Source of the DNA: Acidobacteriota bacterium
GTDB taxonomy: Bacteria > Acidobacteriota > UBA6911 > JACQSX01
Length of the DNA: 58,705 bases
NCBI GenBank assembly: GCA_016211105.1
Contig: JACQSX010000008.1
Span: forward strand, 1 to 58,705
Direction of reading: 5' to 3'
Shown: piece by piece, positions 7,264 through 16,184 of the stretch
How positions within the stretch are numbered: position 1 is the stretch's first letter
Layout: each line of letters starts with the position of its first letter
The notes under the pieces: generated by a model
Database searches by the model: none
Told to the model about the DNA's origin: nothing
What the model saw: only the letters and a program-made list of their open reading frames with translations
Made by a program: the position numbers and the translations under genes

Positions 7264-9259
7264 GGCGTTCCACCTGACGCATGGTTCGCGCTAAAGCTCG
7301 CCGTTGGCGGTTTGGTACCATCACAAACAAAGTTCCCAAGGCAATGACGAACCCTCCAAACCAGATCCAGCTAACCATCGGGTTGATATAGATCTTGAAC
7401 GTTGCCGCATCCGCGTCATCCCAACCTACCAAAACAATGTAAAAGTCTTCGTCGAACTGCGAAAGGATGTCTACTTCGGTTTGAGGCTGCTCGCCTTTAA
7501 AGTGGAAATGTTTCTCCGGCCTCATGGTTGCCAGCTTCTTCCCATTCTTGAAAAGATCGACGCGAGCCAAGGCGATGTCCTTGTTCTCTTGCCGCCGTTG
7601 GCCAAAGCTCTTGTAAGTAAAGGTGTAGCTCTTTAACTTGCCAGTTTCTCCCGGCTTCAGCACAAAATCCTGTTCGGTTCGAAAGAAGGAGGACGCGATG
7701 ATCCCTACAAAGACGATCACTACCCCAACGTGAATAATAAACCCGCCATAACGTCGTTTGTTCGTCGTCGCCAGCATGTAAACAGCGTGGTAGAAAGGTT
7801 CTGGCTGCTCGTTTTCCAGTTTAGCCGCCTGTCGAGCCCGCGCTCCTTTCCAAAACTCCCATACGACGGTGGCGAACACAAAGGCGCAGGCGCAAAAAAA
7901 TGCCACCGGCACGAGTCCCCTGACGCCCCATGCCATCACCACGGGAATGGCAAGGATACCGGCAATCAAAGGGTAGAGAAAGTTTCGCTTGAAGTTCTTA
8001 ACGCTCGCCTTACGCCACGCGATAAGAGGGCACACCCCAGTGAGCACCAGGAGGGCGAATGCCAGAGGGAGAGTGACGTTGTTGAAAAAAGGGAGCGAGA
8101 CAGAAACCTTCACTCCACGAACCGCCTCAGATACGATCGGGAACACTGTCCCCCAAAAGATGGCAAATGCAATTCCCAGAAACAGCAGGTTGTTAAACAG
8201 GAAGGAGCTTTCACGTGAAAAAAAGGCCGTCAGGCGCTGTTCCGGATCAAGCTGGCGCGTTTGCAGCCTGCGAAAGAGGAAGTAAAGTGAAATTGCCAAC
8301 GAGAGGCCAATAAAAGTGACAAAGAAACTCCCGATATTGGACTGAGCAAAAGAATGAACGGAAGAAACCACGCCGCTCCGAGTCAAGAAGGTTCCAAACA
8401 TGCACATTTCGAAAGTCATGACGATGAGGACGAGATTCCAGACTTTCAACATGCCTTTCTTCTCTTGAATCATCACCGAGTGCAGAAAGGCGGTTCCAAA
8501 CAGCCATGGCATAAAACTGGCATTCTCCACTGGGTCCCAGGCCCAGTAGCCGCCCCACCCCAGTTCTAAATAAGCCCAATGTGCCCCCATGAAGATGCCG
8601 GCGGTAAGAAACAACCATGCCACTAGCGTCCAGCGACGGGTGGTCTTAATCCAAACTGGATTCAAATTGTTGCTGATCAGAGCGGCCAGGCCAAACGCAA
8701 ACGGGACAGTGAACCCCACAAACCCCAGATACAGGTGCGGCGGATGAATGACCATCCAATAGTTTTGCAGCAAAGGATTCAGACCGCTACCATCGGCGGG
8801 ACGCTGAGCTCCCAACGTCGCAAAAGGCGGAGCCACAAAGGTCAGGACAGACAAGAAGAATAGCTCCACACTTGCCAGGACGGCGCATACATAAGCCATC
8901 AATTCGCGGTTCTTCGTTTGATTTTGGAAGACGACGATGGTGGAAAACACCGTCAGGATTAATGTCCAGAAAAGCAGAGAGCCGGTTTGGCCGCCCCAAA
9001 ACGCGGTAATTTTATACGCACGAGGAAGGTCAAGACTGGTATAGCTGGCCACATATTCGTTATTGAAATCACTCTGAATTAGTAGAGAAATCAAGGAAGC
9101 GGAAGCCAGCGCAACCAGCACAAATGAACTGATGATCGCGTTCTCTCCACTCTGTGCCAAGATTGGATTCACCTTCTTCCCGGCCAGAATGCTGACGAGA
9201 AACGCGTAGAGACTGACCAACAACGCCGCGGTCAGGCAGTAGAAACCGAAATCGTTCAT
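7253..9259 (-). CDS. ccmF: Haem lyase CcmF
   Basis: CcmF joins haem from CcmE to apocytochrome cysteines. The 668-residue product is of normal length with many membrane segments. It contains the periplasmic motif WGGYWAWDPVENASFMPW (235-252) and the conserved histidines in WMVIHPPHLYLGF (168-180). A large C-terminal soluble loop and a final helix also match CcmF rather than the shorter CcsA. It lies 9 bases after ccmE and overlaps ccmH. Confidence 0.96.
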   Translation of the reverse strand: MNDFGFYCLTAALLVSLYAFLVSILAGKKVNPILAQSGENAIISSFVLVALASASLISLLIQSDFNNEYVASYTSLDLPRAYKITAFWGGQTGSLLFWTLILTVFSTIVVFQNQTKNRELMAYVCAVLASVELFFLSVLTFVAPPFATLGAQRPADGSGLNPLLQNYWMVIHPPHLYLGFVGFTVPFAFGLAALISNNLNPVWIKTTRRWTLVAWLFLTAGIFMGAHWAYLELGWGGYWAWDPVENASFMPWLFGTAFLHSVMIQEKKGMLKVWNLVLIVMTFEMCMFGTFLTRSGVVSSVHSFAQSNIGSFFVTFIGLSLAISLYFLFRRLQTRQLDPEQRLTAFFSRESSFLFNNLLFLGIAFAIFWGTVFPIVSEAVRGVKVSVSLPFFNNVTLPLAFALLVLTGVCPLIAWRKASVKNFKRNFLYPLIAGILAIPVVMAWGVRGLVPVAFFCACAFVFATVVWEFWKGARARQAAKLENEQPEPFYHAVYMLATTNKRRYGGFIIHVGVVIVFVGIIASSFFRTEQDFVLKPGETGKLKSYTFTYKSFGQRRQENKDIALARVDLFKNGKKLATMRPEKHFHFKGEQPQTEVDILSQFDEDFYIVLVGWDDADAATFKIYINPMVSWIWFGGFVIALGTLFVMVPNRQRRALARTMRQVERHAA

Positions 9260-9268
9260 GAATGGCTC

Positions 9269-9730
9269 TCAGCGAGAGATCGACCGAAAATCAGATTGAA
9301 TCCCGTACTTCTTCTGATGCTCACGGCCAGTTTCGCTCGTGAACTGGCTCTCATATTTGGAAGGGCACTTAGCCAGCAGCGTGTGAGCCTCGAAAGAGGT
9401 CCGCTCTGCGTCAAGTTTCCCCTCCAATACAACTTCAGAATCGTCTTTGAAAGTATCGGGAATAATACCGGTGTAACGAACGGGGATCCTCACATTGTTG
9501 TCAGCCATCACGAAATCGACGGTCATAGTTCGAGAGTCCTTTTTGATGGAGCCGGAAACAACTTTACCGCTGACACGAACACTGTCGGTGTTGGCGGAGG
9601 GGCGAGCCATGAGCTCTGAAAGCTTGTAATAGTAAACAGTGGTTTGGCTGATGCCGCTGATCATCAGGTAAGAGATACCAGCAACCACAATCGCGGCAGC
9701 GACAATTAACTTAAACCGCCCTTTGCCCAT
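9269..9730 (-). CDS. ccmE: Haem chaperone CcmE, cysteine (CxxxY) type
   Basis: CcmE binds haem covalently in the periplasm and passes it to CcmF. The 153-residue product has a signal anchor (8-28) and a small beta-barrel domain. The haem-binding loop reads AHTLLAKCPSKYES, so Cys122 and Tyr126 form CxxxY where Escherichia coli has HxxxY. Cysteine-type CcmE is known from archaea and sulfate reducers in the Ccm variant described as lacking CcmH and CcmG; here a CcmH-like gene is present. First gene of the operon, with a good Shine-Dalgarno (GGAGAG) about 7 bases before the ATG. Confidence 0.95.
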   Translation of the reverse strand: MGKGRFKLIVAAAIVVAGISYLMISGISQTTVYYYKLSELMARPSANTDSVRVSGKVVSGSIKKDSRTMTVDFVMADNNVRIPVRYTGIIPDTFKDDSEVVLEGKLDAERTSFEAHTLLAKCPSKYESQFTSETGREHQKKYGIQSDFRSISR

Positions 9731-9764
9731 CTTAGGTCTCTCCTTTGCATGAAGGATAGCTGTT

Positions 9765-9794
9765 ATTCTAGCAAACCGATTTGCTTGCTGACAA
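9765..9794 (-). promoter_or_regulatory. Candidate sigma-70 promoter of the ccm operon
   Basis: On the minus strand, TTGTCA (9789-9794) and TAGAAT (9765-9770) are separated by 18 bases and lie about 35 bases upstream of the ccmE ATG. Each box matches five of six consensus bases. The -35 box overlaps that of the divergent promoter candidate at 9788-9816. Confidence 0.55.
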
Positions 9795-9816
9795 CGATTC
9801 TTCTTTTTGCTAGCAT
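9788..9816 (+). promoter_or_regulatory. Candidate sigma-70 promoter for the secreted protein gene at 9965
   Basis: CTGACA (9788-9793), a 17-base spacer and TAGCAT (9811-9816) on the plus strand. It would give a leader of roughly 140 bases before the ATG at 9965. It also argues against an earlier in-frame ATG at 9749, which would lie upstream of this promoter. Confidence 0.35.
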
Positions 9817-9964
9817 TCGCACAACTCGATGGAACGTTCTAGCTTGCCAAGAGACCGAGCCCCCATCTCTGAGATTCACGGTATGGCGGGAGGAAGGGCC
9901 ACTCGTTCAGGTTCGCTTTAGATGCTTTTTAGCCCTTGGTTCATTCCCTGGAGGAACTCCTAAG

Positions 9965-11815
9965 ATGCAAACAATGTGTAGATTTCTTTCCATCATGGCG
10001 TTGGTTGGACTGGTCGCCGGCTTTGGCGTTGGCAGGGTACGAGCCCAAGCTCCCGTGGACGAACCCGGTCGTTTTGAAGCCAACAGAACGCGCGTCGCAG
10101 ACACCGGGTCCAAAGTTTTTCCGCACGGCAATGGAGAACCCGGATCGATGCTCGTTTACTTGGTTGATTTTGGCGCCCGAACGCTCACGGCCGCGAACCG
10201 ACCGACGAACTTCCTTAGTGTTACGAATCTTCATTCGAAGCAGGCGGTGACGATATACGTGAGTTATTTGAGTGCGCAAACCTGCAGCGAGGTTTTAGGA
10301 TTCCTTCTGGTGCTGACGCCGAATGATAGCTGGCAGTTTGACCCTTTTAACCTTGCCATCCCGAGACCGGATGGTTTGAGCACCGGCGTTAGAGCATCTG
10401 CGTTTCTGCTGGACGCAAGTAGTGCCAGTGCTTATGGCGATGGCCGCTTTCTAATCTTGATCTCGGCATCCGGCGCATACGATCCTTCCCCGTCATCCTT
10501 TCAACCCCTCTTTCCGGATGGTTCCAGACGCCAGACGGCAAATGTCCTGTTCCCCAATTCGATCTACCAGAGGGATAACGACATCGGCGGATCCAATCCT
10601 CTTCCGGGATTCTTGGGAGTGGGGGCGGGTCTTGGCGGACAGAGGGGTGCAAATCGGGTTTTGAACACCCTCACGGCCAAGCACATCTCCTTCAATTACC
10701 TGGTCGGTTCTCAGACCTTGGCAACCCCGCCGTTACCCGACGGCACACGGCGGGCGTTTGGTTCGGCTGCTTGGGCTCGACCTGCGGTTGTTTTTGATCG
10801 TTTGACCCAAAGCGATGCGACTTTCGGTTTGGGTGACGGCAACGGCACGATTAAATTTCTGAACATTTCTTACGATCGGGATGGGGACGGTCCTGCGGCG
10901 GATTTCCGCGTTATTTTGGCGGGCCAGGAGGACCTGCCGGACGTCGCTAACCAGACGATCATCACCAATGACAATTTCTTGAGGAGCGAAATTCAGAACG
11001 GCTTTTACAGCCCATTCTTGAAAGCCAGCCTCGTAGCCGGAACCGTCAGTGTGAGGGTTGGCTGGCAAGTCAAAGGGGGAGCTTTGGTTTGGGACCGCGT
11101 TTTCCCAACGGACGAAGCCGAACTGTTGGGAGCCAGCCCGGACAAACAGGTTTTAAATCTGATCAGCCTGGAAGATGATTACAATGGCAGTCGTACCAGT
11201 GGGGTCGGGCCGTTGGATCAGCGCCTGGCTGGCTTTTGGCCGGCTCACACGCTGCTGGCTACGGCAGTCTATGACAACGCCGAATCTCCCCTATCCCAGG
11301 TGGTTCCCGAGATTCTTGTTTTCCCGCCACCTGCAATCTTACCGATCGACAGGCTGGCCGTGGTCTGCATCAGCGCGTTTCAATCGGACGAAAGCTTCAC
11401 GCTGGGAACAAATTTCGGCGATCTGACCTTACGTGACTTCTATCAGCTAGCGCCTTTCGGTTCTTTGAGAAGCGTCTCACAACATCTCGCTGGACCGGTG
11501 CCGGATCCCCCCCAGGCCAGCACGGACTTGTCGGCTGGTTGGATGCGTTTCAACCGCTTGCGCCAGGAGCTGGCGGACGGGACGGCATTTGTCAGCGAGA
11601 GCCCGTCGATCAACTGCGGCACTCGTGATTGTACGGTGATGAGCTCGGCTCTCGGAACCACTCCGCCATTTATCGTGACAGCGGATCGCTCCAACCAGAA
11701 TCCTCGGCAGCACAGCTTTCTGCTCTTAGGCCGTTACAGTATTCAATTCAGGGAATTAGGAGTTGCATACTGGATGCATCAAGGATCCGACGAAGACACC
11801 GGTATCGAGAAATAA
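9965..11815 (+). CDS. Large secreted protein of unknown function
   Basis: A 616-residue protein with a signal peptide (residues 1-28, hydrophobic core followed by VRAQA and a likely cleavage site). The mature part is rich in Gly, Pro, Asp and aromatic residues, with beta-like segments and few cysteines (pairs such as CGTRDC near residue 555). I recognise no domain. I start at the ATG at 9965 because it has a strong GGAGGA Shine-Dalgarno and opens straight into the signal peptide. The frame is open upstream to 9749, but that part has no signal character. The gene is a single unit, divergent from ccmE and convergent with atpE. An exported surface or extracellular structural protein is the most that can be inferred. 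Confidence 0.75.
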   Translation: MQTMCRFLSIMALVGLVAGFGVGRVRAQAPVDEPGRFEANRTRVADTGSKVFPHGNGEPGSMLVYLVDFGARTLTAANRPTNFLSVTNLHSKQAVTIYVSYLSAQTCSEVLGFLLVLTPNDSWQFDPFNLAIPRPDGLSTGVRASAFLLDASSASAYGDGRFLILISASGAYDPSPSSFQPLFPDGSRRQTANVLFPNSIYQRDNDIGGSNPLPGFLGVGAGLGGQRGANRVLNTLTAKHISFNYLVGSQTLATPPLPDGTRRAFGSAAWARPAVVFDRLTQSDATFGLGDGNGTIKFLNISYDRDGDGPAADFRVILAGQEDLPDVANQTIITNDNFLRSEIQNGFYSPFLKASLVAGTVSVRVGWQVKGGALVWDRVFPTDEAELLGASPDKQVLNLISLEDDYNGSRTSGVGPLDQRLAGFWPAHTLLATAVYDNAESPLSQVVPEILVFPPPAILPIDRLAVVCISAFQSDESFTLGTNFGDLTLRDFYQLAPFGSLRSVSQHLAGPVPDPPQASTDLSAGWMRFNRLRQELADGTAFVSESPSINCGTRDCTVMSSALGTTPPFIVTADRSNQNPRQHSFLLLGRYSIQFRELGVAYWMHQGSDEDTGIEK

Positions 11816-11972
11816 AAACTCAGGGCGTCAGTTGCTCGTTACCGGGTCACAAGTTACAGGGTACAGGACACAAGTTGTTGGCTACAGGTCTGGATCCAAG
11901 TTGTAAGAAGACCTGGAACCTGATACGTGCGAATTTCTGACTGTAACCTGCAGCCTGCTGACTTGTAACGGG
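11816..11972. other. Spacer between convergent genes with repeated short words
   Basis: No gene seen. The spacer repeats ACAAGTT and TTACAGG-like words several times (for example GTCACAAGTTACAGG then GACACAAGTTG). Towards atpE it carries them in the opposite orientation (CTGTAACCTG, GACTTGTAACGG). This looks like a degenerate intergenic repeat and could also form a weak two-way terminator. Confidence 0.4.
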
Positions 11973-12320
11973 TTATGCCACGGGCCAAAACTTGGGAGTA
12001 AAGAGCAAGATGGCGACAACAACAAACGTCAACAATGCCAAAAACTCAATAAACGCAAGGCCCAAAATGATGAAAAAACGAATCGTATCCGCCGCACCAG
12101 GATTTCGAGATACGCCCTCGCACCCGGCAGTCAACGCCCTGCTTTGCGCATAGCCACAACCTGCGGCTGCAATCGCCATTGCAAAGCCTGCGGTGACCAT
12201 CAATAATCCTTGCGGGAGTTGCGCCGCAGAAGACCCCCCCGGCTGCTGGGCAAACACCGGGATCGCACCCACTACCGTCACTGCCGCAAAAATGAACATC
12301 AACACAACCAGGTATTTCAT
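11973..12320 (-). CDS. atpE: ATP synthase Fo subunit c with N-terminal extension
   Basis: Subunit c forms the proton-driven rotor ring of ATP synthase. The 115-residue product is longer than the usual 70-90 because of an N-terminal signal-like segment (residues 1-25, ending VFAQ). After it come helix 1 with the Gly/Ala repeat, the polar loop with RNPGAADTIR, and helix 2 with the ion-binding Glu in LGLAFIEFLALL (about residue 92). The residues around the Glu suggest a proton rather than a sodium ring, though that is only a reading of the motif. Last gene of the atpZ-I-B-E operon. Confidence 0.95.
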   Translation of the reverse strand: MKYLVVLMFIFAAVTVVGAIPVFAQQPGGSSAAQLPQGLLMVTAGFAMAIAAAGCGYAQSRALTAGCEGVSRNPGAADTIRFFIILGLAFIEFLALLTFVVVAILLFTPKFWPVA

Positions 12321-12365
12321 CCAAACTCTCCTTCCAGGTTAACAGTTTATAAAACGCGATTAAAT

Positions 12366-13157
12366 TTACCGGGGGACATGAAATCCTGAAGATTCAACGG
12401 TAACTTCAGGAAGCGCGTGGCGTACCTCTTCCGTCTCCGTATGCTCGACAGCCCCCCCGAGGTACACCATCGTAAGTACGACAAAAATAAAGGCCTGTAT
12501 CGTACCCGCAAACAAGGCTAACGCCATGACCGGCAAGGAAATGACAAATGGGAACAAATTGTTTAGTGTGCTGATGATCAGCTCCTCCGCGAAGATATTG
12601 CCGAAAAGTCGGACCGAGAGCGAGAACGGACGCGCCATGTGGCTGATCACTTCAATGACAAAAAGCAATGGCGCGATCGCCAGAGAAGGACCGGCGAAGT
12701 GCGCCATGTATTTTAGGAATCCGTGCTCCCGGAAACCCTGCGCGTTGTAATACAAGAACACTGTAATACCCATGCCCGCCGTAACGTTGATGTTGCTCGT
12801 AGGAGACATGAACCCAGGGATCAATCCGAGAAGGTTGCCGGTCAAAATGAAAAGAAACAAGCCGCCCACCAGCGGAAAAAAGCGCTCCCCATGGGATCCA
12901 ATAATGTCTCGCATGAACCCTGTCAGCGCTTCGTAAAGAACCTCGAAAGCCTGCTGCAGACTGCTTGGATTCTCAACCGTCAAGCGACCGCGAAGATAAG
13001 CGGCAAGGCTTATGAGAAGTAGGCAAACCACCATCAGCATTACGATATGGGGTGGAACCGATTCATGCCCAGAGTAATGAATCCCCAAGGCATGTGCGAG
13101 AGGGTTAAAGACGTGTTGATTCAGCAGCGTACTTACAAAGAATTCATGTTCCGGCAT
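12366..13157 (-). CDS. atpB: ATP synthase Fo subunit a
   Basis: Subunit a forms the proton half-channels next to the c ring. The product has 263 residues with five to six membrane helices. The essential arginine is in FSLSVRLFGNIFAEE, and GTIQAFIFVVLTMVYLGGAV lies near the C-terminus. I use the ATG at 13157 (MPEHEFFVSTLLN). The frame is open upstream to 13328, but that stretch is not like subunit a and overlaps the previous gene heavily. The chosen start overlaps the atpI-like gene by about 25 bases. atpE follows after 45 bases. Confidence 0.95.
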   Translation of the reverse strand: MPEHEFFVSTLLNQHVFNPLAHALGIHYSGHESVPPHIVMLMVVCLLLISLAAYLRGRLTVENPSSLQQAFEVLYEALTGFMRDIIGSHGERFFPLVGGLFLFILTGNLLGLIPGFMSPTSNINVTAGMGITVFLYYNAQGFREHGFLKYMAHFAGPSLAIAPLLFVIEVISHMARPFSLSVRLFGNIFAEELIISTLNNLFPFVISLPVMALALFAGTIQAFIFVVLTMVYLGGAVEHTETEEVRHALPEVTVESSGFHVPR

Positions 13158-13546
13158 CTGTTTTTTGTGGAAGAAAGCAGAGAAAAAACCGCTTCCGCCA
13201 TAATCGCCAACACATACATGGAGAGGCCCACAAGGACACCTCCAGCGCCCACCAGCGAAACGCGGATCATAGCATAGAGAACCCCGAAGATCAATACCAA
13301 ACGCGCCAAGAACTTGAAGACTAACCACTTTATTTTCTTACGGTTAGATGGCAGAATCACCCCTTCCACCCCCGCGCGCAACCAGTGAAAGTTAATTGCA
13401 GCGAGGACCACACCCAGCAACACAGAAATCGGGGCCAACCAGAAACGAAAAAGGCTCCAGTAGCCGACGATCGAGACAGCGGCAATCGCAAGTGCGATCC
13501 GGTGGATCCTTCGTTCGGATCGCGAAATTTCAAGCCCGCAATTCAT
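13133..13546 (-). CDS. atpI: ATP synthase subunit I-like membrane protein
   Basis: A product of about 137 residues with four membrane segments, between atpZ and atpB. The order and topology fit AtpI, which helps c-ring assembly. The family is poorly conserved, so position carries much of the weight. I start at the ATG at 13546, preceded by a GGAG Shine-Dalgarno; an ATG at 13564 is also possible and would add six residues. The C-terminal codons overlap the atpB start. Confidence 0.75.
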   Translation of the reverse strand: MNCGLEISRSERRIHRIALAIAAVSIVGYWSLFRFWLAPISVLLGVVLAAINFHWLRAGVEGVILPSNRKKIKWLVFKFLARLVLIFGVLYAMIRVSLVGAGGVLVGLSMYVLAIMAEAVFSLLSSTKNRCRNMNSL

Positions 13547-13663
13547 CCTTACTCCTATACTCATCCATGACCGTCACGAAAGCCATGGATGACAACGGTT
13601 GCGCGCGAAACTTCAAGCCCCGATGCCACAGCTCCCTCCAACCCAGAGAATACCTTGTTCTGG

Positions 13664-13888
13664 TTACTTTCGACCGACAATCCGGAACGTCTGGTAAAAG
13701 CCTGCTAGACCGCCCAGCAACAAACAAGCAATCTTCATCCAAGGCGATGTGCCCAGCACCGAATCCAGCCAATAACCGAGAAAGAATCCGACGGTCATTG
13801 CCGACGGCAAAAGCAAAATTATCGATGACCATTCGGCCAGCATTCGCGCCGTCTTGCGGCGCTCCACTCCCGTGGGATCTTCTACCAC
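13664..13888 (-). CDS. atpZ: AtpZ/AtpQ-type small ATP synthase-associated protein
   Basis: A 74-residue protein with two membrane helices and the LGYWLDSVLGTSPW turn typical of the small F0F1-ATPase-associated family (AtpZ, sometimes annotated as a Mg/Ca transporter subunit). It is first in the operon and starts at a GTG (13888). About 120 bases of A+T-richer DNA separate it from the divergent glycosyltransferase and should hold the atp promoter; I see no convincing -35/-10 pair. The remaining ATP synthase genes are not in this window. Confidence 0.85.
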   Translation of the reverse strand: MVEDPTGVERRKTARMLAEWSSIILLLPSAMTVGFFLGYWLDSVLGTSPWMKIACLLLGGLAGFYQTFRIVGRK

Positions 13889-14010
13889 AGGGCAAGTTTA
13901 CAGGATATTATCGGAATTGTAGAGAATGCCTACGACGATTAGAATCGTACGGTGCGTTCATTGGGTTGCGGTTTCAAGTCGAAGACGTGTTGTTGAAGGT
14001 GGCATTACCC

Positions 14011-15036
14011 ATGCCTACACTTTCCGTCGTTGTCCCTGTACATAACGGAAGTCGCACCATTGAACGATGTCTGAGAGCTCTGGTATCCAGTCCCGATTTC
14101 GAAACCATCGTTGTCAACGATGGTTCTACCGACAACACTTCTGCTCTGATCGATCGATTCCCGGTACGAAAGCTGGAAAACTTGACTGCGGCGGGTCCGG
14201 CGCGAGCCAGAAACCTCGGGGCCAGCGTAGCCAGCGGCGACATTCTGGTCTTCATCGATGCTGACGTCGAAGTCCATGCTGACACTCTCATCAGGATCGC
14301 CCAGGTGTTCGCGGATCGGCCCGAATTGCATGCGATCATTGGAAGCTATGATGACGCTCCCGAAGAGCGCTCCACTATATCGCTTTTCAAGAACCTCTTG
14401 CACCACTATGTACACCAGCACGCATGGCAGCGCGCTACCACATTCTGGGGAGGGTGCGGGGCGGTACGACGCGAAACTTTTCTACAGCTCGGCGGCATGA
14501 ATGAATTGTTTCCTCGGCCTTCCGTAGAGGATATCGAATTCGGTTACCGGCTGTATCAGTCGGGGCTGCTGTGCGAAATGCGCAGAGAGATCCAGGCGAA
14601 ACATCTGAAAAAGTGGACATTCAGAGGATTGATTGAAACCGATCTGATTTGTCGGGCCATTCCCTGGACCGAGTTAATGTTTGAGATGAGGATGTTTCCC
14701 GCAGACTTGAATTTCACTCACGGCCATCGCATCTCGTCCTTTTTGGTATTTGCCATCCTCGGGACTCTGTCCTTGAGCCTTTTCTTGAAATCGGCTTTGG
14801 CGATTGGTCTGCTGCTCATGTTAGGTTTTGTCGCGCTTAATCAGGATTTTTACCGCTTTCTGGCAAAGCGCGGAGGTTCGAAGTTTCTGTACACGGCGGT
14901 GCCTTTCCACTTTCTCTATTGCGGCTACAGCGCCCTTGGATTTGGATGCGGAATCGCCAGTTTTTGGCTTCGTTCCATCAGCGGGAGGCGTCGACTCTTT
15001 TATTCCAGCCTGCAGCAGAAGATTCCGACCCCATGA
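14011..15036 (+). CDS. Family 2 glycosyltransferase with C-terminal membrane segments
   Basis: A 341-residue GT-A fold glycosyltransferase. The nucleotide-binding start MPTLSVVVPVHNGSRTIERC and VVNDGSTDN (about 36-44) lead to the metal-binding FIDADVEV (about 86-93). An acceptor-side SVEDIEFGYRL segment near residue 172 and three hydrophobic helices after residue 245 follow. It probably adds a sugar to a lipid-linked glycan at the cytoplasmic face. I use the ATG at 14011; the frame is open far upstream, but that part crosses the atp promoter region and has no GT2 character. First gene of the surface glycan region. Confidence 0.88.
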   Translation: MPTLSVVVPVHNGSRTIERCLRALVSSPDFETIVVNDGSTDNTSALIDRFPVRKLENLTAAGPARARNLGASVASGDILVFIDADVEVHADTLIRIAQVFADRPELHAIIGSYDDAPEERSTISLFKNLLHHYVHQHAWQRATTFWGGCGAVRRETFLQLGGMNELFPRPSVEDIEFGYRLYQSGLLCEMRREIQAKHLKKWTFRGLIETDLICRAIPWTELMFEMRMFPADLNFTHGHRISSFLVFAILGTLSLSLFLKSALAIGLLLMLGFVALNQDFYRFLAKRGGSKFLYTAVPFHFLYCGYSALGFGCGIASFWLRSISGRRRLFYSSLQQKIPTP

Positions 15037-15047
15037 GACTCCCGATA

Positions 15048-16163
15048 TCAGGCGCCAGCGACTCTCCAAAGCACTTCCATGGTCTTTGCTGCCGTCACCG
15101 GCCATGTAATCTGGCTGGCCCTCAACAACCCCTTGCTCCGCAGATCCCGGCATAACTCCCCATCGCACATCATTCTGTTTAAGGCCCCATACAGTTCTTC
15201 AGTAGCACTGGTTTCAGTCAGCAAAGCAGCACCAGCGGCAACTTCCGGTAGACTACCCAGCTTGCTCGAAATTACCGGCGTGCCACATGCCATGGCCTCC
15301 ACCACGGGAATGCCGAAGCCCTCTGCCTCCGAAACAGGATAAACAAACACCTCCGCAGCGCTGTACACAGGGGGGAGATCTTTGTGGTCAATGAAGGGAA
15401 CATGGATGACCGATTCACCGATCCCGAGATCCCGGGCCAGTTTTGGCACATTGAGTTTCAGATAATCCGGCCCCACCAGGAGCAACTTGTGGGGAACTTT
15501 ATGGTGCACGCGAAGCATGGCAAAGGCCCGCAGTAAATTCGGGATGTGATGGCGCCCTGCCAGTTTGCCCACAAACAGCAGGTAGGGCGCTTGGCAGCCG
15601 AGATATTGTTCCCGCACCGCGGCCAGGACCGATTCATCCAAAACCGGTCGAAAAAAATGACTGGCTGCCAGGAAAGTCACACTCACTCGCTCGCCCGGAA
15701 TTCCGTAGACGTCGGTCAAACGGCGCTTCACCGCATGAGAACAGGCCAGCACATGGCTAGCCTTGCGGACGCTGTAACGGTAGAGCTGTTCATACACCAA
15801 ATTTCGGCACCATTCCTTTGTGCCAAAGACATTCTCGGCCGGTCCCAGGTAAGTGACGACGCACTTTCCCGGGTATCCAACGGGAATGGTATAAGAAGGA
15901 CAAAAAAGCACATCTACTTCCCTGGCCTTCTGCCGGAGAGTCCATTCCCATACAGGATCTGGCGCCTTCGGCCCCGTGATCTCAACTTGAAATCGATCGA
16001 GAGGGAAAACTGTGCGCTTCGGATCAATGGGCGCGGGGGCAAAAAGGACCACTTCCCGAAAAGGCACCGCAGTCCGGCTCCACTCCAATAGAAGGCACTC
16101 AATATAACGTCCTACCCCCGTGTACTGGCGGGTCAGTCGCACCACGTTGACTCCAAGCCGCAT
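15048..16163 (-). CDS. Family 4 (GT-B) glycosyltransferase
   Basis: A 371-residue GT-B enzyme. The N-terminal domain begins MRLGVNVVRLTRQYTGVGRY, with the glycine-rich acceptor loop. The C-terminal donor domain has LLFVGKLAGRHHIPNLL and the E-x7-E signature in SEAEGFGIPVVEAMACGTPV. Sugar specificity cannot be read. It converges with the GT2 gene at 15036 (11-base gap) and follows the GT-C membrane protein 16185-17591 on the same strand. Confidence 0.9.
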   Translation of the reverse strand: MRLGVNVVRLTRQYTGVGRYIECLLLEWSRTAVPFREVVLFAPAPIDPKRTVFPLDRFQVEITGPKAPDPVWEWTLRQKAREVDVLFCPSYTIPVGYPGKCVVTYLGPAENVFGTKEWCRNLVYEQLYRYSVRKASHVLACSHAVKRRLTDVYGIPGERVSVTFLAASHFFRPVLDESVLAAVREQYLGCQAPYLLFVGKLAGRHHIPNLLRAFAMLRVHHKVPHKLLLVGPDYLKLNVPKLARDLGIGESVIHVPFIDHKDLPPVYSAAEVFVYPVSEAEGFGIPVVEAMACGTPVISSKLGSLPEVAAGAALLTETSATEELYGALNRMMCDGELCRDLRSKGLLRASQITWPVTAAKTMEVLWRVAGA

Positions 16164-16184
16164 CTAGAATCCTTCTCTTAACGG

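Noticed and set aside
9749..9964. Upstream extension of the secreted protein gene
   Set aside because: The frame is open, but it crosses the promoter candidate and lacks a signal sequence; the ATG at 9965 has a strong Shine-Dalgarno and starts a signal peptide.
13396..14010. Long N-terminal extension of the GT2 gene at 14011
   Set aside because: It runs antisense through atpZ and atpI and encodes no GT2 sequence.
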